Assembly (NCBI GenBank): GCA_001751005.1 | Contig: MAXL01000349.1 | Span: 1-7,941 of the forward strand | Origin: Desulfobacterales bacterium S5133MH16 | GTDB taxonomy: Bacteria; Desulfobacterota; Desulfobacteria; Desulfobacterales; UBA11574 | DNA: 7,941 bases | Direction of reading: 5' to 3' | Shown here: piece by piece, positions 1 to 6,338 of the stretch | Position numbering within the stretch: the first letter of the stretch is position 1 | How the letters are laid out: every line of letters begins with the position of its first letter | The notes under the pieces: model-generated | Seen by the model: only the letters and a program-made list of their open reading frames with translations | Databases searched by the model: none | What the model was told of the DNA's origin: nothing | Program-made: the position numbers and the translations under genes

Positions 1-358
1 AGGTGGATGTGTTTGTTGCAAGAACTACATTCTCATCGCACAGTTCCCCTATCTCTTTGAATACTTTTTTTTTGAGATCCATTTTTTCGAGAACCGCCTC
101 TACTACCAGTTCGGTTCCATCCAGGGCATCCCTGAGATCTGTTGTCCCATAAAGGCGACCCATAATGTTGTCATATTGTTCTCTATTAATTTTTTCTTTT
201 TCCAACTTCCTGCTGATAAACTGCTTGATTGTGCCAATCCCCCGTTCAACAAATTCATCCTTAATGTCTCTCAAACCCACCTGATAACCAGCTTCCACGG
301 CAATCTGGGCTATCCCAGCCCCCATAGTGCCAGCTCCGATAACTGCGATTTTTTTCAT
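1..358 (-). CDS. 3-hydroxyacyl-CoA dehydrogenase, NAD-binding N-terminal part (3' end beyond window)
   Basis: Oxidises an L-3-hydroxyacyl-CoA to the 3-oxoacyl-CoA with NAD+, the third step of beta-oxidation, in the cytoplasm. The 119 visible residues begin MKKIAVIGAGTMGAGIAQ, a Rossmann fold with the GxGxxG loop at residues 8-13. Asp31 at the end of the second strand favours NAD over NADP. VVEAVLEKMDLKKKVF (85-100) and ATNTST (114-119) are family signatures; Ser118 matches the active-site serine of the family. The catalytic His/Glu pair and the C-terminal dimerisation domain lie beyond the left edge; full-length proteins have about 280-290 residues. The ATG is supported by AGGAGG at 368-373, 9 nt upstream. 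It lies 138 nt downstream of the enoyl-CoA hydratase stop, which catalyses the preceding step, and has its own palindrome-bearing leader. Family call is firm; chain-length or ring specificity (3-hydroxybutyryl-CoA, PaaH-like, BamQ-like) is not readable. Confidence 0.93.
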   Translation of the reverse strand, partial: MKKIAVIGAGTMGAGIAQIAVEAGYQVGLRDIKDEFVERGIGTIKQFISRKLEKEKINREQYDNIMGRLYGTTDLRDALDGTELVVEAVLEKMDLKKKVFKEIGELCDENVVLATNTST

Positions 359-395
359 ATAGCCTTGCCTCCTATTTCATTCAAATGAATAAAAA

Positions 396-413
396 ATTGA
401 ACTATAGTTCAAT
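396..413. promoter_or_regulatory. 18-bp perfect palindrome, candidate operator upstream of the dehydrogenase
   Basis: The sequence ATTGAACTATAGTTCAAT is its own reverse complement. It lies 37 nt before the dehydrogenase start on the minus strand. Its centre reads TATAGT on that strand, a five-of-six match to a -10 box, so a bound repressor could block transcription directly. A second smaller inverted repeat, TTCATT-CA-AATGAA (376-389), sits between it and the ribosome binding site. The length and symmetry suit a TetR-type dimer. No matching -35 box is clear, so the promoter assignment is weak. Confidence 0.5.
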
Positions 414-496
414 GAAGTGCTTAGAATCTTATTCAGTGCACTTTCTTTTTCATACCAGAACAGATCATTTTTCTGTTGTAATCCCTATCGTGATGC

Positions 497-1273
497 TTAC
501 TTTCCCAAAAAATCGGGTTTTCGTTTATCCAAGAAAGCCTTTACCCCTTCTGTTGCATCATCTGTCTCAAATAACTCACCGAAAAGCGTGGCCTCCATTA
601 GCAGTGCATCGTGAAGTGACATCTGCAGTCCCCGGTTTATAGCTTTTTTGGCAAACCGGATGGCTATGGGTCCGTTTTTTAGGATCTTTCGGGCAAGATT
701 CTTTGCCTCGTCCAGTTCTTGACCCGGTTCAACGACCTGATCAACCAGACCAATTCTTTCCGCTTCGACAGCGTCAATAGGCTCTCCTGAAAATACCATC
801 ATCTTTGCCTTTCCAATCGGTATCAAACGGGGAAGGCGTTGTGTACCCCCTGCGCCGGGTATAAGACCAAGGGTCACCTCGGGTAACCCAAATTTGGCGT
901 TGCTCGATGCGATTCGAATATCGCAGGTCATTGCCAATTCGCATCCGCCGCCCAGTGCAAAGCCATTAATTGCAGCAATAACCGGCCATTCAAATTCTTC
1001 AATTTTTTGATGCATCTCAGTGACTGCGAGTGCGAAGGCCTCACCGGTTTTACGATTTAGAGCTGGAAAACTCTTGATTTCTGCACCCGCCACAAAAGCC
1101 TTGCCTTTGGCTGCTAAGACAGCAGCTTTAACATCGCTATTGACAGACAGCCGATCAAAAATAGAACTAAGTTCTTGGGTCACAACAGGATTAAGTGCAT
1201 TGACCGGAGGTTTATCAATGGTAATCACAGCAATATTTTCTTCTATGGTGCACGTCACATAACTCTTACTCAT
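497..1273 (-). CDS. Enoyl-CoA hydratase / crotonase family protein
   Basis: Adds water across a 2,3-enoyl-CoA double bond to give a 3-hydroxyacyl-CoA, the step before the dehydrogenase encoded downstream; cytoplasmic, usually a hexamer. The 258-residue length is typical. Oxyanion-hole segments are FVAGAEIK (60-67) and AINGFALGGGCELA (101-114). Both glutamates expected of a true hydratase are present: Glu112 in GGGCEL and Glu132 in GLPEVTLGLIPGAGGTQRL. This argues for hydration rather than a decarboxylase or isomerase role. The start MSKSYVTCTI is chosen because AGGAG (1279-1283) lies 5 nt upstream and homology begins there; the frame stays open to 1420, but that extension overlaps the tetR end and looks non-coding. 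It lies 94 nt after tetR on the same strand, so it is probably co-transcribed. A ring-cleavage or dienoyl-CoA hydratase role (for example BamR-like) cannot be excluded. Confidence 0.93.
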   Translation of the reverse strand: MSKSYVTCTIEENIAVITIDKPPVNALNPVVTQELSSIFDRLSVNSDVKAAVLAAKGKAFVAGAEIKSFPALNRKTGEAFALAVTEMHQKIEEFEWPVIAAINGFALGGGCELAMTCDIRIASSNAKFGLPEVTLGLIPGAGGTQRLPRLIPIGKAKMMVFSGEPIDAVEAERIGLVDQVVEPGQELDEAKNLARKILKNGPIAIRFAKKAINRGLQMSLHDALLMEATLFGELFETDDATEGVKAFLDKRKPDFLGK

Positions 1274-1308
1274 AATAACTCCTATAACGAATAACAATGA
1301 ACGTCCAA

Positions 1309-1326
1309 TTGAGCATTTTCGCTCAA
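1309..1326. promoter_or_regulatory. Inverted repeat upstream of the hydratase, candidate operator or RNA hairpin
   Basis: TTGAGC (1309-1314) and GCTCAA (1321-1326) form a 6-bp inverted repeat with a 6-nt spacer. It lies 35 nt before the hydratase start, inside the 94-nt tetR-hydratase gap. The half-sites TTGARC resemble those of the 396-413 palindrome, at almost the same distance from the start codon. In the minus-strand RNA the central CTTGA can instead pair with TCAAG (complement of 1334-1338), giving a mutually exclusive hairpin. There is no T-run, so it is not a simple terminator. Confidence 0.35.
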
Positions 1327-1367
1327 GTAGATTCTTGATTAAAGAGAGTAGAAAGCCAAGGTCAGAT

Positions 1368-2573
1368 CTATGGATTTTTCCGGGTTTTAATTGCTCGAAC
1401 AAATGAATCCACAGTATCATTCAGTTCCGCAATTCCAAGAGGAGGCCGATTCAAAAGGAATTGTGACAGAAGGAATTGATCAAAAGTACCTGTAATCATA
1501 TGAAAATATGTGGGAAACGGAACATCCTCAATAAAAATGCCTTCCTTTTGGCCCTGTTGGACCGTTTCCCGGATTTTTTCATGGAAGGCCACAAGATATT
1601 CATACCCAGGACTGGAATAAAACCTTATATTCCGAAAAAGCTCCAAAACCAGGACCCGGGAAAACTCCTTATATGTATACAATTGCCATATCCAGCGCCA
1701 TATCAGCTTTCGCAGGGCTTTTTCAGGTTCTGAGGAATTCCGCAAATTAATATCTTCATCCGAGACCAGATTCTGAAGATAGGTCTCTGCTGTGCCCATA
1801 AGAATGGCCTCTTTGTTATCAAAGTATTCATAAAGAGTCGCATCGCCCAGATTGGCATGGTTAGCTACTTCCGATATGGTAGCGTTTGAAAAACCCTTAT
1901 TGGAGAAAACCTGAATGGAGGTCTCAATGATTTGGGATCTGCGGAGCTCCGCTTTCTCACTCCTTGTCATTTTCACACTGTTTTCTGCGACTGGGGAATC
2001 GACGCATGTGGCGTTGATAACCAACTGATAAATGATATCCGACATTTCGTTAGGGTCATAGGGGCGATTATGGATCAAACTATCAAAGACAGTAAACACG
2101 CAGGTTCCCATAGCCATGTTTCGGATTAAGCGGGGGCTGAGATTTTTGAGGAAGAATCCTTCTTTTTGTCCTGTAATAACGACGCCTAACACAAGACTCG
2201 AGTACTCCTTTATGTATCTGACCTGTTCAGAACTATAGAAATCCGGGTTTTCCCTTTGTGCCATCATCAGGGTCTTGGCGTAGTACTGGTTATTCTTCAT
2301 GTCATCCAGATAATGCCATATCGATTTCCTGAGCTTGGGCCCTGGTTCTTTCATGCCTTGAAAGTGTTCTTTTAGTGATTCTATGGCATTTTGGAGATAA
2401 TTTGCATAGATGGCGAATAGAATGTTTCTCTTATTACCGAAATATGAATAAATGGATGCCTCGTGAATACCAGATTCTTGGGCAATATCCGCAACCGTTG
2501 TCTGGTTGAAACCATGGGTGGAAAATAGCATTTCGGCGGATTTTAGAATGGCTTTCTTTTTTTCGCTAACCAT
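1368..2573 (-). CDS. Tandem double TetR/AcrR-family transcriptional regulator
   Basis: A 401-residue protein containing two whole TetR repressors in one chain; ordinary members have about 190-210 residues. Unit 1 covers about 1-195, with its helix-turn-helix at 26-45 (TVADIAQESGIHEASIYSYF). Unit 2 covers about 203-400, with its helix-turn-helix at 232-251 (TISEVANHANLGDATLYEYF). The likeness extends into the ligand-binding halves: YF.NK..IL followed by YLQN, LRK.IW, FYSS and GQKEG.F occur in the same order in both. This points to an internal gene duplication rather than fusion of unrelated genes. The frame is continuous, and Met202 at the junction has no good ribosome binding site, so a single polypeptide is expected. 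The ATG follows GAGGGAAGG (2579-2587). TetR proteins dimerise, so one chain could act as a pseudo-dimer. From position it probably controls the hydratase/dehydrogenase genes in response to an acyl-CoA or acid, which is inference. Confidence 0.92.
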   Translation of the reverse strand: MVSEKKKAILKSAEMLFSTHGFNQTTVADIAQESGIHEASIYSYFGNKRNILFAIYANYLQNAIESLKEHFQGMKEPGPKLRKSIWHYLDDMKNNQYYAKTLMMAQRENPDFYSSEQVRYIKEYSSLVLGVVITGQKEGFFLKNLSPRLIRNMAMGTCVFTVFDSLIHNRPYDPNEMSDIIYQLVINATCVDSPVAENSVKMTRSEKAELRRSQIIETSIQVFSNKGFSNATISEVANHANLGDATLYEYFDNKEAILMGTAETYLQNLVSDEDINLRNSSEPEKALRKLIWRWIWQLYTYKEFSRVLVLELFRNIRFYSSPGYEYLVAFHEKIRETVQQGQKEGIFIEDVPFPTYFHMITGTFDQFLLSQFLLNRPPLGIAELNDTVDSFVRAIKTRKNP

Positions 2574-2620
2574 TTTGACCTTCCCTCGAAAATCTTAATA
2601 ATCGAACAGCTAAAATAAAT

Positions 2621-2640
2621 ATTTCTTAATGTCAAGAAAT
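2621..2640. promoter_or_regulatory. Inverted repeat in the tetR-iclR divergent region
   Basis: ATTTCTT (2621-2627) and AAGAAAT (2634-2640) form a 7-bp inverted repeat with a 6-nt spacer, 47 nt upstream of the tetR start. Part of its right half, GTCAAGAAA (2631-2639), is also repeated inverted as TTTCTTGAC at 2701-2709, nearer iclR. Spaced sites like this could let one regulator act on both divergent promoters. The region is AT-rich, so chance matches are possible. Confidence 0.3.
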
Positions 2641-2752
2641 TCTTTTAATAATTTAGGTAATGGCTCTTATGATCCCGCAGTTGGATTCCAAAGGGATTTT
2701 TTTCTTGACTTTCTGATATCCCTACATTAATTTCTACATATATTAAAAGATA

Positions 2753-2769
2753 TTCTCATAATATGAGAA
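2753..2769. promoter_or_regulatory. 17-bp palindrome before iclR, probable IclR operator
   Basis: TTCTCATA-A-TATGAGAA has 8-bp arms around one central base and ends 6 nt before the iclR ATG. IclR-family operators are short palindromes of this size, often in the regulator's own promoter. Here the site covers the place where the ribosome binding site should be, so protein bound to DNA, or a hairpin in the mRNA, would be expected to lower iclR-ligase expression. The role is inferred from symmetry and position. Confidence 0.55.
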
Positions 2770-2775
2770 AAAATC

Positions 2776-3555
2776 ATGTCCAAATCATTTACTTCCCTGG
2801 AAAAAACCATCGATATCCTCTGCTCATTTGATATGGAGCATCAGGATCGTTCGGCTTATGAAATATCTAAGCATCTCAACATGCCCCTGAGTACCACTTA
2901 CAAATATCTGGACATGCTTCTACGAAAAGGATTTGTTTCAAAAGACCCGGACACCAAAAGGTTTTCATTGGGTTTGACTATCTTCAAAATGGGGAATTTA
3001 GTGGCTGCGAAGATGACGGTTCTCAATATTGCTGCCCCCCATATATACTCTCTATCCAAACGATCGGGAGAAACCGTGATATTAACCGTAGTCCATGGTT
3101 GGGAAGCACTATGTGTGGAGGAGATAGAAAGCCCAAAAATGGTCAAACTAACGATTAAACGAGGGGCGACCATACCTTTGCATGCAGGGGCTTCACAAAA
3201 GATATTGCTCGCTTATCAAGACGACGCTTTTATTGATGACATGATTAAAGGTAGAGGTCTTGCTGTTTTAAATGAAAACACCATTACAGACCCGGCGGAG
3301 TTAGAGAAGGAGCTGAAATCAATCCGAGACCAGGGGTATGCGATGAGTGATTCAGAAGTTGATTCAGGGGCAGGGGCGGTTGCAGCTCCAATCTTTGATC
3401 ATAGAGGGAAATTAGTTTCAGGACTCACGATAGCTGGACCCAGAGACAGAATATGTGACAATAACAGACAGAAATTGATTGATATGGTCATTGAGAGTGC
3501 GAAGAGAATTTCGTCAGATTTAGGATATATGAAAGGAACAATGACAGTATGGTAA
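2776..3555 (+). CDS. IclR-family transcriptional regulator
   Basis: A DNA-binding regulator of 259 residues, normal for the family. The N-terminal winged helix-turn-helix spans about 1-65 (recognition region AYEISKHLNMPLSTTYKYLDMLLRKG, about 27-52). The C-terminal effector-binding domain carries the family signatures HAGASQKILLA (136-146) and SEVDSGAGAVAAPIFD (193-208). IclR proteins bind small acids such as glyoxylate/pyruvate, protocatechuate or aromatic acids, and many control degradation of the acid they sense. It leads the plus-strand block, and its stop overlaps the start of the CoA ligase, so the two are translationally linked and the ligase block is the likely target. The upstream ribosome binding site is weak (only GAGA at 2765-2768) and lies inside a palindrome. 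It could act as repressor or activator. Confidence 0.93.
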   Translation: MSKSFTSLEKTIDILCSFDMEHQDRSAYEISKHLNMPLSTTYKYLDMLLRKGFVSKDPDTKRFSLGLTIFKMGNLVAAKMTVLNIAAPHIYSLSKRSGETVILTVVHGWEALCVEEIESPKMVKLTIKRGATIPLHAGASQKILLAYQDDAFIDDMIKGRGLAVLNENTITDPAELEKELKSIRDQGYAMSDSEVDSGAGAVAAPIFDHRGKLVSGLTIAGPRDRICDNNRQKLIDMVIESAKRISSDLGYMKGTMTVW

Positions 3556-4871
3556 AGAAGAGCCCAACAGAATTTTCATTCTGGGAGAAAAAGATTGAAA
3601 CCCTCCCCACTCAAGACCTAAAGAAACTCCAGGCCAAAAGACTGAGACAGACAATCAAAAAGGCGCAGACTGTGCCGTTTTATGAAGAGCAATTCAAGGC
3701 CGCATCAACAGATCCTGACAAAATAGAATCTATCGATTGCATAAAGAGTCTTCCTTTTACAACAAAAGATGATTTGCGGAACCAATGGCCATATGGACTG
3801 TTGGCAGTCCCCAAGGACGATTGTGTAAGAGTCCACGCATCCTCGGGGACAACGGGAAGAGCTGTTGCCATGCTCCACACAGAGAAGGATATAGACACAT
3901 GGAGCAATCTGGTCGCACGCTGCCTTTATGGTGTGGGGGTTCGAAAAAGGGATATCTTCCAGAACATGGCAGGCTACGGCCTTTTCACGGGAGGACTGGG
4001 CTTTCATTACGGCGCACAAAAGTTAGGAACCTTGACCATACCGATCGGCGCCGGCAACAGCAGGAGACAGGTCAACCTGATGCGGGATTTCGGCACAACG
4101 GTGACCCACATCATGCCGAGCTTTGCCATTTACCTTATGAAGGTTTTCAAAGATATGGGCATTGACCCAAAGAGAGATACAAAACTCAGAATTTTCTTCC
4201 TGGGCGCTGAGCCTCATTCCGAAGAAACCCGGAAGCGAATCGAGACCTTCTATGATGTTGACGCCTATAATTCATACGGGCTCTCGGAAATGAACGGCCC
4301 TGGTGTTTCCTTTGAATGCCACCTGAAGGATGGGCTGCACATTTGGGAGGACAGTTATATAGTAGAAATCATTGATCCTGAAGGAGACGAGCCGGTTCCA
4401 ATGGGTGAGGTGGGAGAACTGGTTTACACAACGCTTCAGAGGGAAGCCATGCCCTTGATCAGGTATCGGTCCCAGGATCTTGCCTCATTTATCCAAGAGC
4501 CCTGCAAATGTGGCAGAACCCATTGCCGCATTTCCCGAATTCAGGGAAGGGTTGATGATATGATCATCTGGAAAGGGGTCAACATATTTCCCCTGCAAAT
4601 TGAAAAGGTCCTCATGGAAATTCCCGAGGTGCAGGAAACCTATCTGGTTGTCCTTGAAACCGAGAACGACGTGGACAGGATGATCATACAGGTAGAGGTC
4701 AGGGAATCGTTTTTAAAAGGCGAAAAATCCTATGAACTACAGGCTCGAATCGTTAATTCCCTCCAGGCGGAATTACTGGCAAAACCCGAGGTACAACTGG
4801 TCTCATCAGGCACTATTCCTGTCCCAGAGGCTGGAAAGGCTAAACGGGTCATCGATAAAAGATCCTTTTAA
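3549..4871 (+). CDS. Phenylacetate-CoA ligase family (PaaK-like) acyl-CoA ligase
   Basis: An AMP-forming ligase of the ANL superfamily that adenylates a carboxylic acid with ATP and transfers it to CoA, in the cytoplasm. Its 440 residues match the PaaK size, shorter than the 500-600 of acetyl- or acyl-CoA synthetases. Motifs in order: phosphate-binding loop SSGTTGR (98-104), YGLSEM (243-248), RYRSQD (305-310), hinge region GRVDDM (333-338), WKGVNIFP (341-348), and the C-terminal PEAGKAKRV (427-434) with the likely catalytic Lys430. CKCGRTHCR (319-327) is a cysteine cluster typical of this family. The ATG lies 7 nt inside the iclR end, with AAGGA about 11 nt upstream. Placement between an acid-type regulator and a TRAP importer suggests it activates the imported acid. 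Phenylacetate itself is only one option: no phenylacetyl-CoA oxygenase genes are present, and related enzymes use other aryl acids. Confidence 0.9.
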   Translation: MVKKSPTEFSFWEKKIETLPTQDLKKLQAKRLRQTIKKAQTVPFYEEQFKAASTDPDKIESIDCIKSLPFTTKDDLRNQWPYGLLAVPKDDCVRVHASSGTTGRAVAMLHTEKDIDTWSNLVARCLYGVGVRKRDIFQNMAGYGLFTGGLGFHYGAQKLGTLTIPIGAGNSRRQVNLMRDFGTTVTHIMPSFAIYLMKVFKDMGIDPKRDTKLRIFFLGAEPHSEETRKRIETFYDVDAYNSYGLSEMNGPGVSFECHLKDGLHIWEDSYIVEIIDPEGDEPVPMGEVGELVYTTLQREAMPLIRYRSQDLASFIQEPCKCGRTHCRISRIQGRVDDMIIWKGVNIFPLQIEKVLMEIPEVQETYLVVLETENDVDRMIIQVEVRESFLKGEKSYELQARIVNSLQAELLAKPEVQLVSSGTIPVPEAGKAKRVIDKRSF

Positions 4872-5008
4872 CAAAATAGGGGTATGAAGGAATTCTGAGC
4901 AACCAAGGCTATTGGAATAGAAAAAAAAGAAAGGAGGGAAACGTTGGTACATGGTGGACTGGTCTTTTTTTGCTAACATTTAATCAAGACGTTCAAAAGG
5001 AGGTTATT
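4872..5008 (+). promoter_or_regulatory. Ligase-dctP intergenic leader with an extra Shine-Dalgarno and possible mini-ORF
   Basis: This 137-nt gap has no clear terminator; the only small stem is CCAA/TTGG at 4903-4915. It contains two strong ribosome binding sites. AGGAGG at 4998-5003 serves dctP. AGGAGGG at 4932-4938 precedes a TTG (4944, spacing 5 nt) and an ATG (4951, spacing 12 nt), each opening a 10-codon frame ending at 4976 or 4983 respectively. This could be a leader peptide or ribosome standby site, but nothing beyond spacing supports translation. Confidence 0.3.
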
Positions 5009-6037
5009 ATGAAAAAGGTATTTATGGCTTTATGTATTGGTATCTGTCTCGTTTTTGCATTGCCCTGCCTCTCATCAGCCAAGGTCATAACTCTGACCTT
5101 GACCGACCAAAATCCGGAAGCCGGATGGGGCTCGACTCACGCTTTGCAGCCTTGGATAAAAAAGGTTGAAGAGGCCGCCAAAGGGAAGGTTAAGATACAA
5201 GTATACTATTCACAGACATTGTCCAAAGGGAGAGATGCCTGGAACGCCGTTAAAAACGGTATCGCGGACATGGGTTGGTGTTTTCATGGCTTCTGGCCCG
5301 GTATGACTCCTTTGGCTGATGTGGTGACCCTCCCGGGCTTGCCGATAAAAAATGCCGAAAAGGGGAGTGAAGTACTATGGAGACTCTATGAAAAATACCC
5401 GGAGGTCCGTGAAGGGTTCAAAGACAACCATGTTCTCCTCCTTTTTACGTCGGCGCCTTATCATCTGATAACCACTAAAAAGCAGGTTAAGACATTGGCG
5501 GACCTTCAGGGGATGAAGATAAGAACAACCGGAGGTCCACCCACAGAGCAGATGAAGGTCCTCGGTGCGGTCCCGATGTCCATCCCTATGCCCGAGAACT
5601 ATATCTCCATGCAAAAAGGTGTCACAGATGGAATGGGCGCTCCGTGGGACGCGATTTACTCATTCAGGCTTTATGAGGTTGCCAAATATTTCACCTACGC
5701 GCCTTTGAGCTGCGTTTACTTCTCAATATCCATTAATAAAAATAAATGGAACAGCCTTCCGAAAGATGTCCAAGAGGCAATGACAAGTGCCAGCGGCCTG
5801 GAGGCAGCTAAATTCTTCGGGGCAAATTATCATGACAGCGCCAAGGAAGGGGTTTTCATGAAGGCGAAGGACTCCGGTATTAAAATTGTTGAATATACCC
5901 CCCCCGCCGATGAGCTTAAGAAATGGGAAGACAAAGGTGGTAAACCCGTGTGGACCAACTGGGTAAAAAGGATGAAAGGTAAAGGACACTCCGAAGCTCA
6001 AGAAATCCTAAATTCCACTCTCGATATGCTCAAGTAG
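5009..6037 (+). CDS. dctP: TRAP transporter periplasmic solute-binding protein, DctP family
   Basis: Binds the transported acid in the periplasm and delivers it to the DctQM membrane subunits. The 342-residue protein has a signal peptide: MKK, hydrophobic core 4-19 and a signal peptidase I site after SSA (Ala24). A lipobox reading is disfavoured because Pro precedes Cys20. DctP features follow: KVKIQVYYSQTLSKG (60-74), NGIADMGWCFHG (83-94), and LADLQGMKIRTTGG (163-176). Arg172 of the last segment matches the conserved arginine that salt-bridges the ligand carboxylate in characterised members, which suggests a carboxylate ligand. QKGVTDGMGAPWDAI (202-216) is the late core segment; aromatic residues near it (Trp213, Tyr217) could line the pocket. 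The start is set by AAGGAGGT, 5 nt upstream of ATG; the frame extends to 4970 without support. Ligand identity cannot be read from sequence. Confidence 0.93.
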   Translation: MKKVFMALCIGICLVFALPCLSSAKVITLTLTDQNPEAGWGSTHALQPWIKKVEEAAKGKVKIQVYYSQTLSKGRDAWNAVKNGIADMGWCFHGFWPGMTPLADVVTLPGLPIKNAEKGSEVLWRLYEKYPEVREGFKDNHVLLLFTSAPYHLITTKKQVKTLADLQGMKIRTTGGPPTEQMKVLGAVPMSIPMPENYISMQKGVTDGMGAPWDAIYSFRLYEVAKYFTYAPLSCVYFSISINKNKWNSLPKDVQEAMTSASGLEAAKFFGANYHDSAKEGVFMKAKDSGIKIVEYTPPADELKKWEDKGGKPVWTNWVKRMKGKGHSEAQEILNSTLDMLK

Positions 6038-6055
6038 GTGGCAACAGATCATGGG

Positions 6056-6122
6056 AGGTTAGTTTCCGGTTAACAGAAACTGCGAGACTGATTGGGTAAT
6101 GCGACTGGCAGGGGACTAACCT
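6056..6122 (+). other. Stem-forming 3' UTR after dctP
   Basis: AGGTTAGTTTCC (6056-6067) can pair with GGGGACTAACCT (6111-6122) at 10 of 12 positions. An alternative inner hairpin, AGTTTC (6061-6066) with GAAACT (6076-6081), competes with it. It begins 18 nt after the dctP stop. There is no T-run, so it is more likely an mRNA-stabilising or processing structure than an intrinsic terminator. Such structures can raise binding-protein levels relative to membrane subunits. Confidence 0.35.
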
Positions 6123-6145
6123 TTCCGTGTATCCTTATTAATAAC

Positions 6146-6263
6146 CGTTCACGGGTTCAGTGGTTCATGGTTTAACGAAAACCCGCCTGGCGTCCGGCGG
6201 GCAGGTTTAGGCCGTCCTACGAGCAAGGTTAAAAAAAGAAAGGTAACCCTGAACCTGTGAACG
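6146..6263. repeat. Nested palindromic element, MITE/REP-like, between dctP and dctQ
   Basis: The outer arms CGTTCACGGGTTCAG (6146-6160) and CTGAACCTGTGAACG (6249-6263) match as inverted repeats at 14 of 15 positions. Inside them GGTT/AACC (6162-6165/6245-6248), TTTAAC/GTTAAA (6171-6176/6228-6233) and a GC-rich hairpin CCCGCC/GGCGGG (6182-6187/6196-6201) continue the fold. The GTTCAC-GGTTCA repetition and nested symmetry look like a small non-autonomous palindromic repeat that may be present elsewhere in the genome. No coding capacity is visible, and no target-site duplication is clear. A run of seven T (6269-6275) follows on the plus strand, so the folded RNA could act as a partial terminator within the TRAP operon. 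Confidence 0.55.
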
Positions 6264-6338
6264 CCCACTTTTTTTATAAGCGCAAGAAGGTCTTCTGAAA
6301 ACGCTGTCGGTCGTTATTCATTTTTCTAAGGTAAGAGT

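Noticed and set aside
459..477. AACAGA/TCTGTT hairpin after the hydratase stop as an intrinsic terminator
   Set aside because: Only a 6-bp AT-rich stem and no T-run on the minus strand; not enough for a terminator call.
176..642. Plus-strand small frames across the dehydrogenase start, the gap and the hydratase end
   Set aside because: They lie antisense to well-supported genes or run through the regulatory gap, show low-complexity composition and no recognisable family or ribosome binding site.
1274..1420. N-terminal extension of the hydratase frame up to an upstream ATG
   Set aside because: It would overlap the tetR 3' end by 53 nt, does not look like crotonase sequence, and the internal ATG at 1273 has AGGAG 5 nt upstream.
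1968..1970. Separate start for the second TetR unit at Met202
   Set aside because: No Shine-Dalgarno upstream and the frame is continuous from the first unit with a short linker; a single fused protein is simpler.
2705..2733. iclR promoter with TTGACT (2705-2710) as -35
   Set aside because: At 17-nt spacing the -10 is TAATTT, only three of six matches; the better TATATT at 2739-2744 is too far away. Not listed as a feature.
4970..5008. Upstream extension of the dctP frame
   Set aside because: It would precede the signal peptide with charged residues; the canonical AAGGAGGT-N5-ATG and the MKK signal-peptide start lie at 5009.
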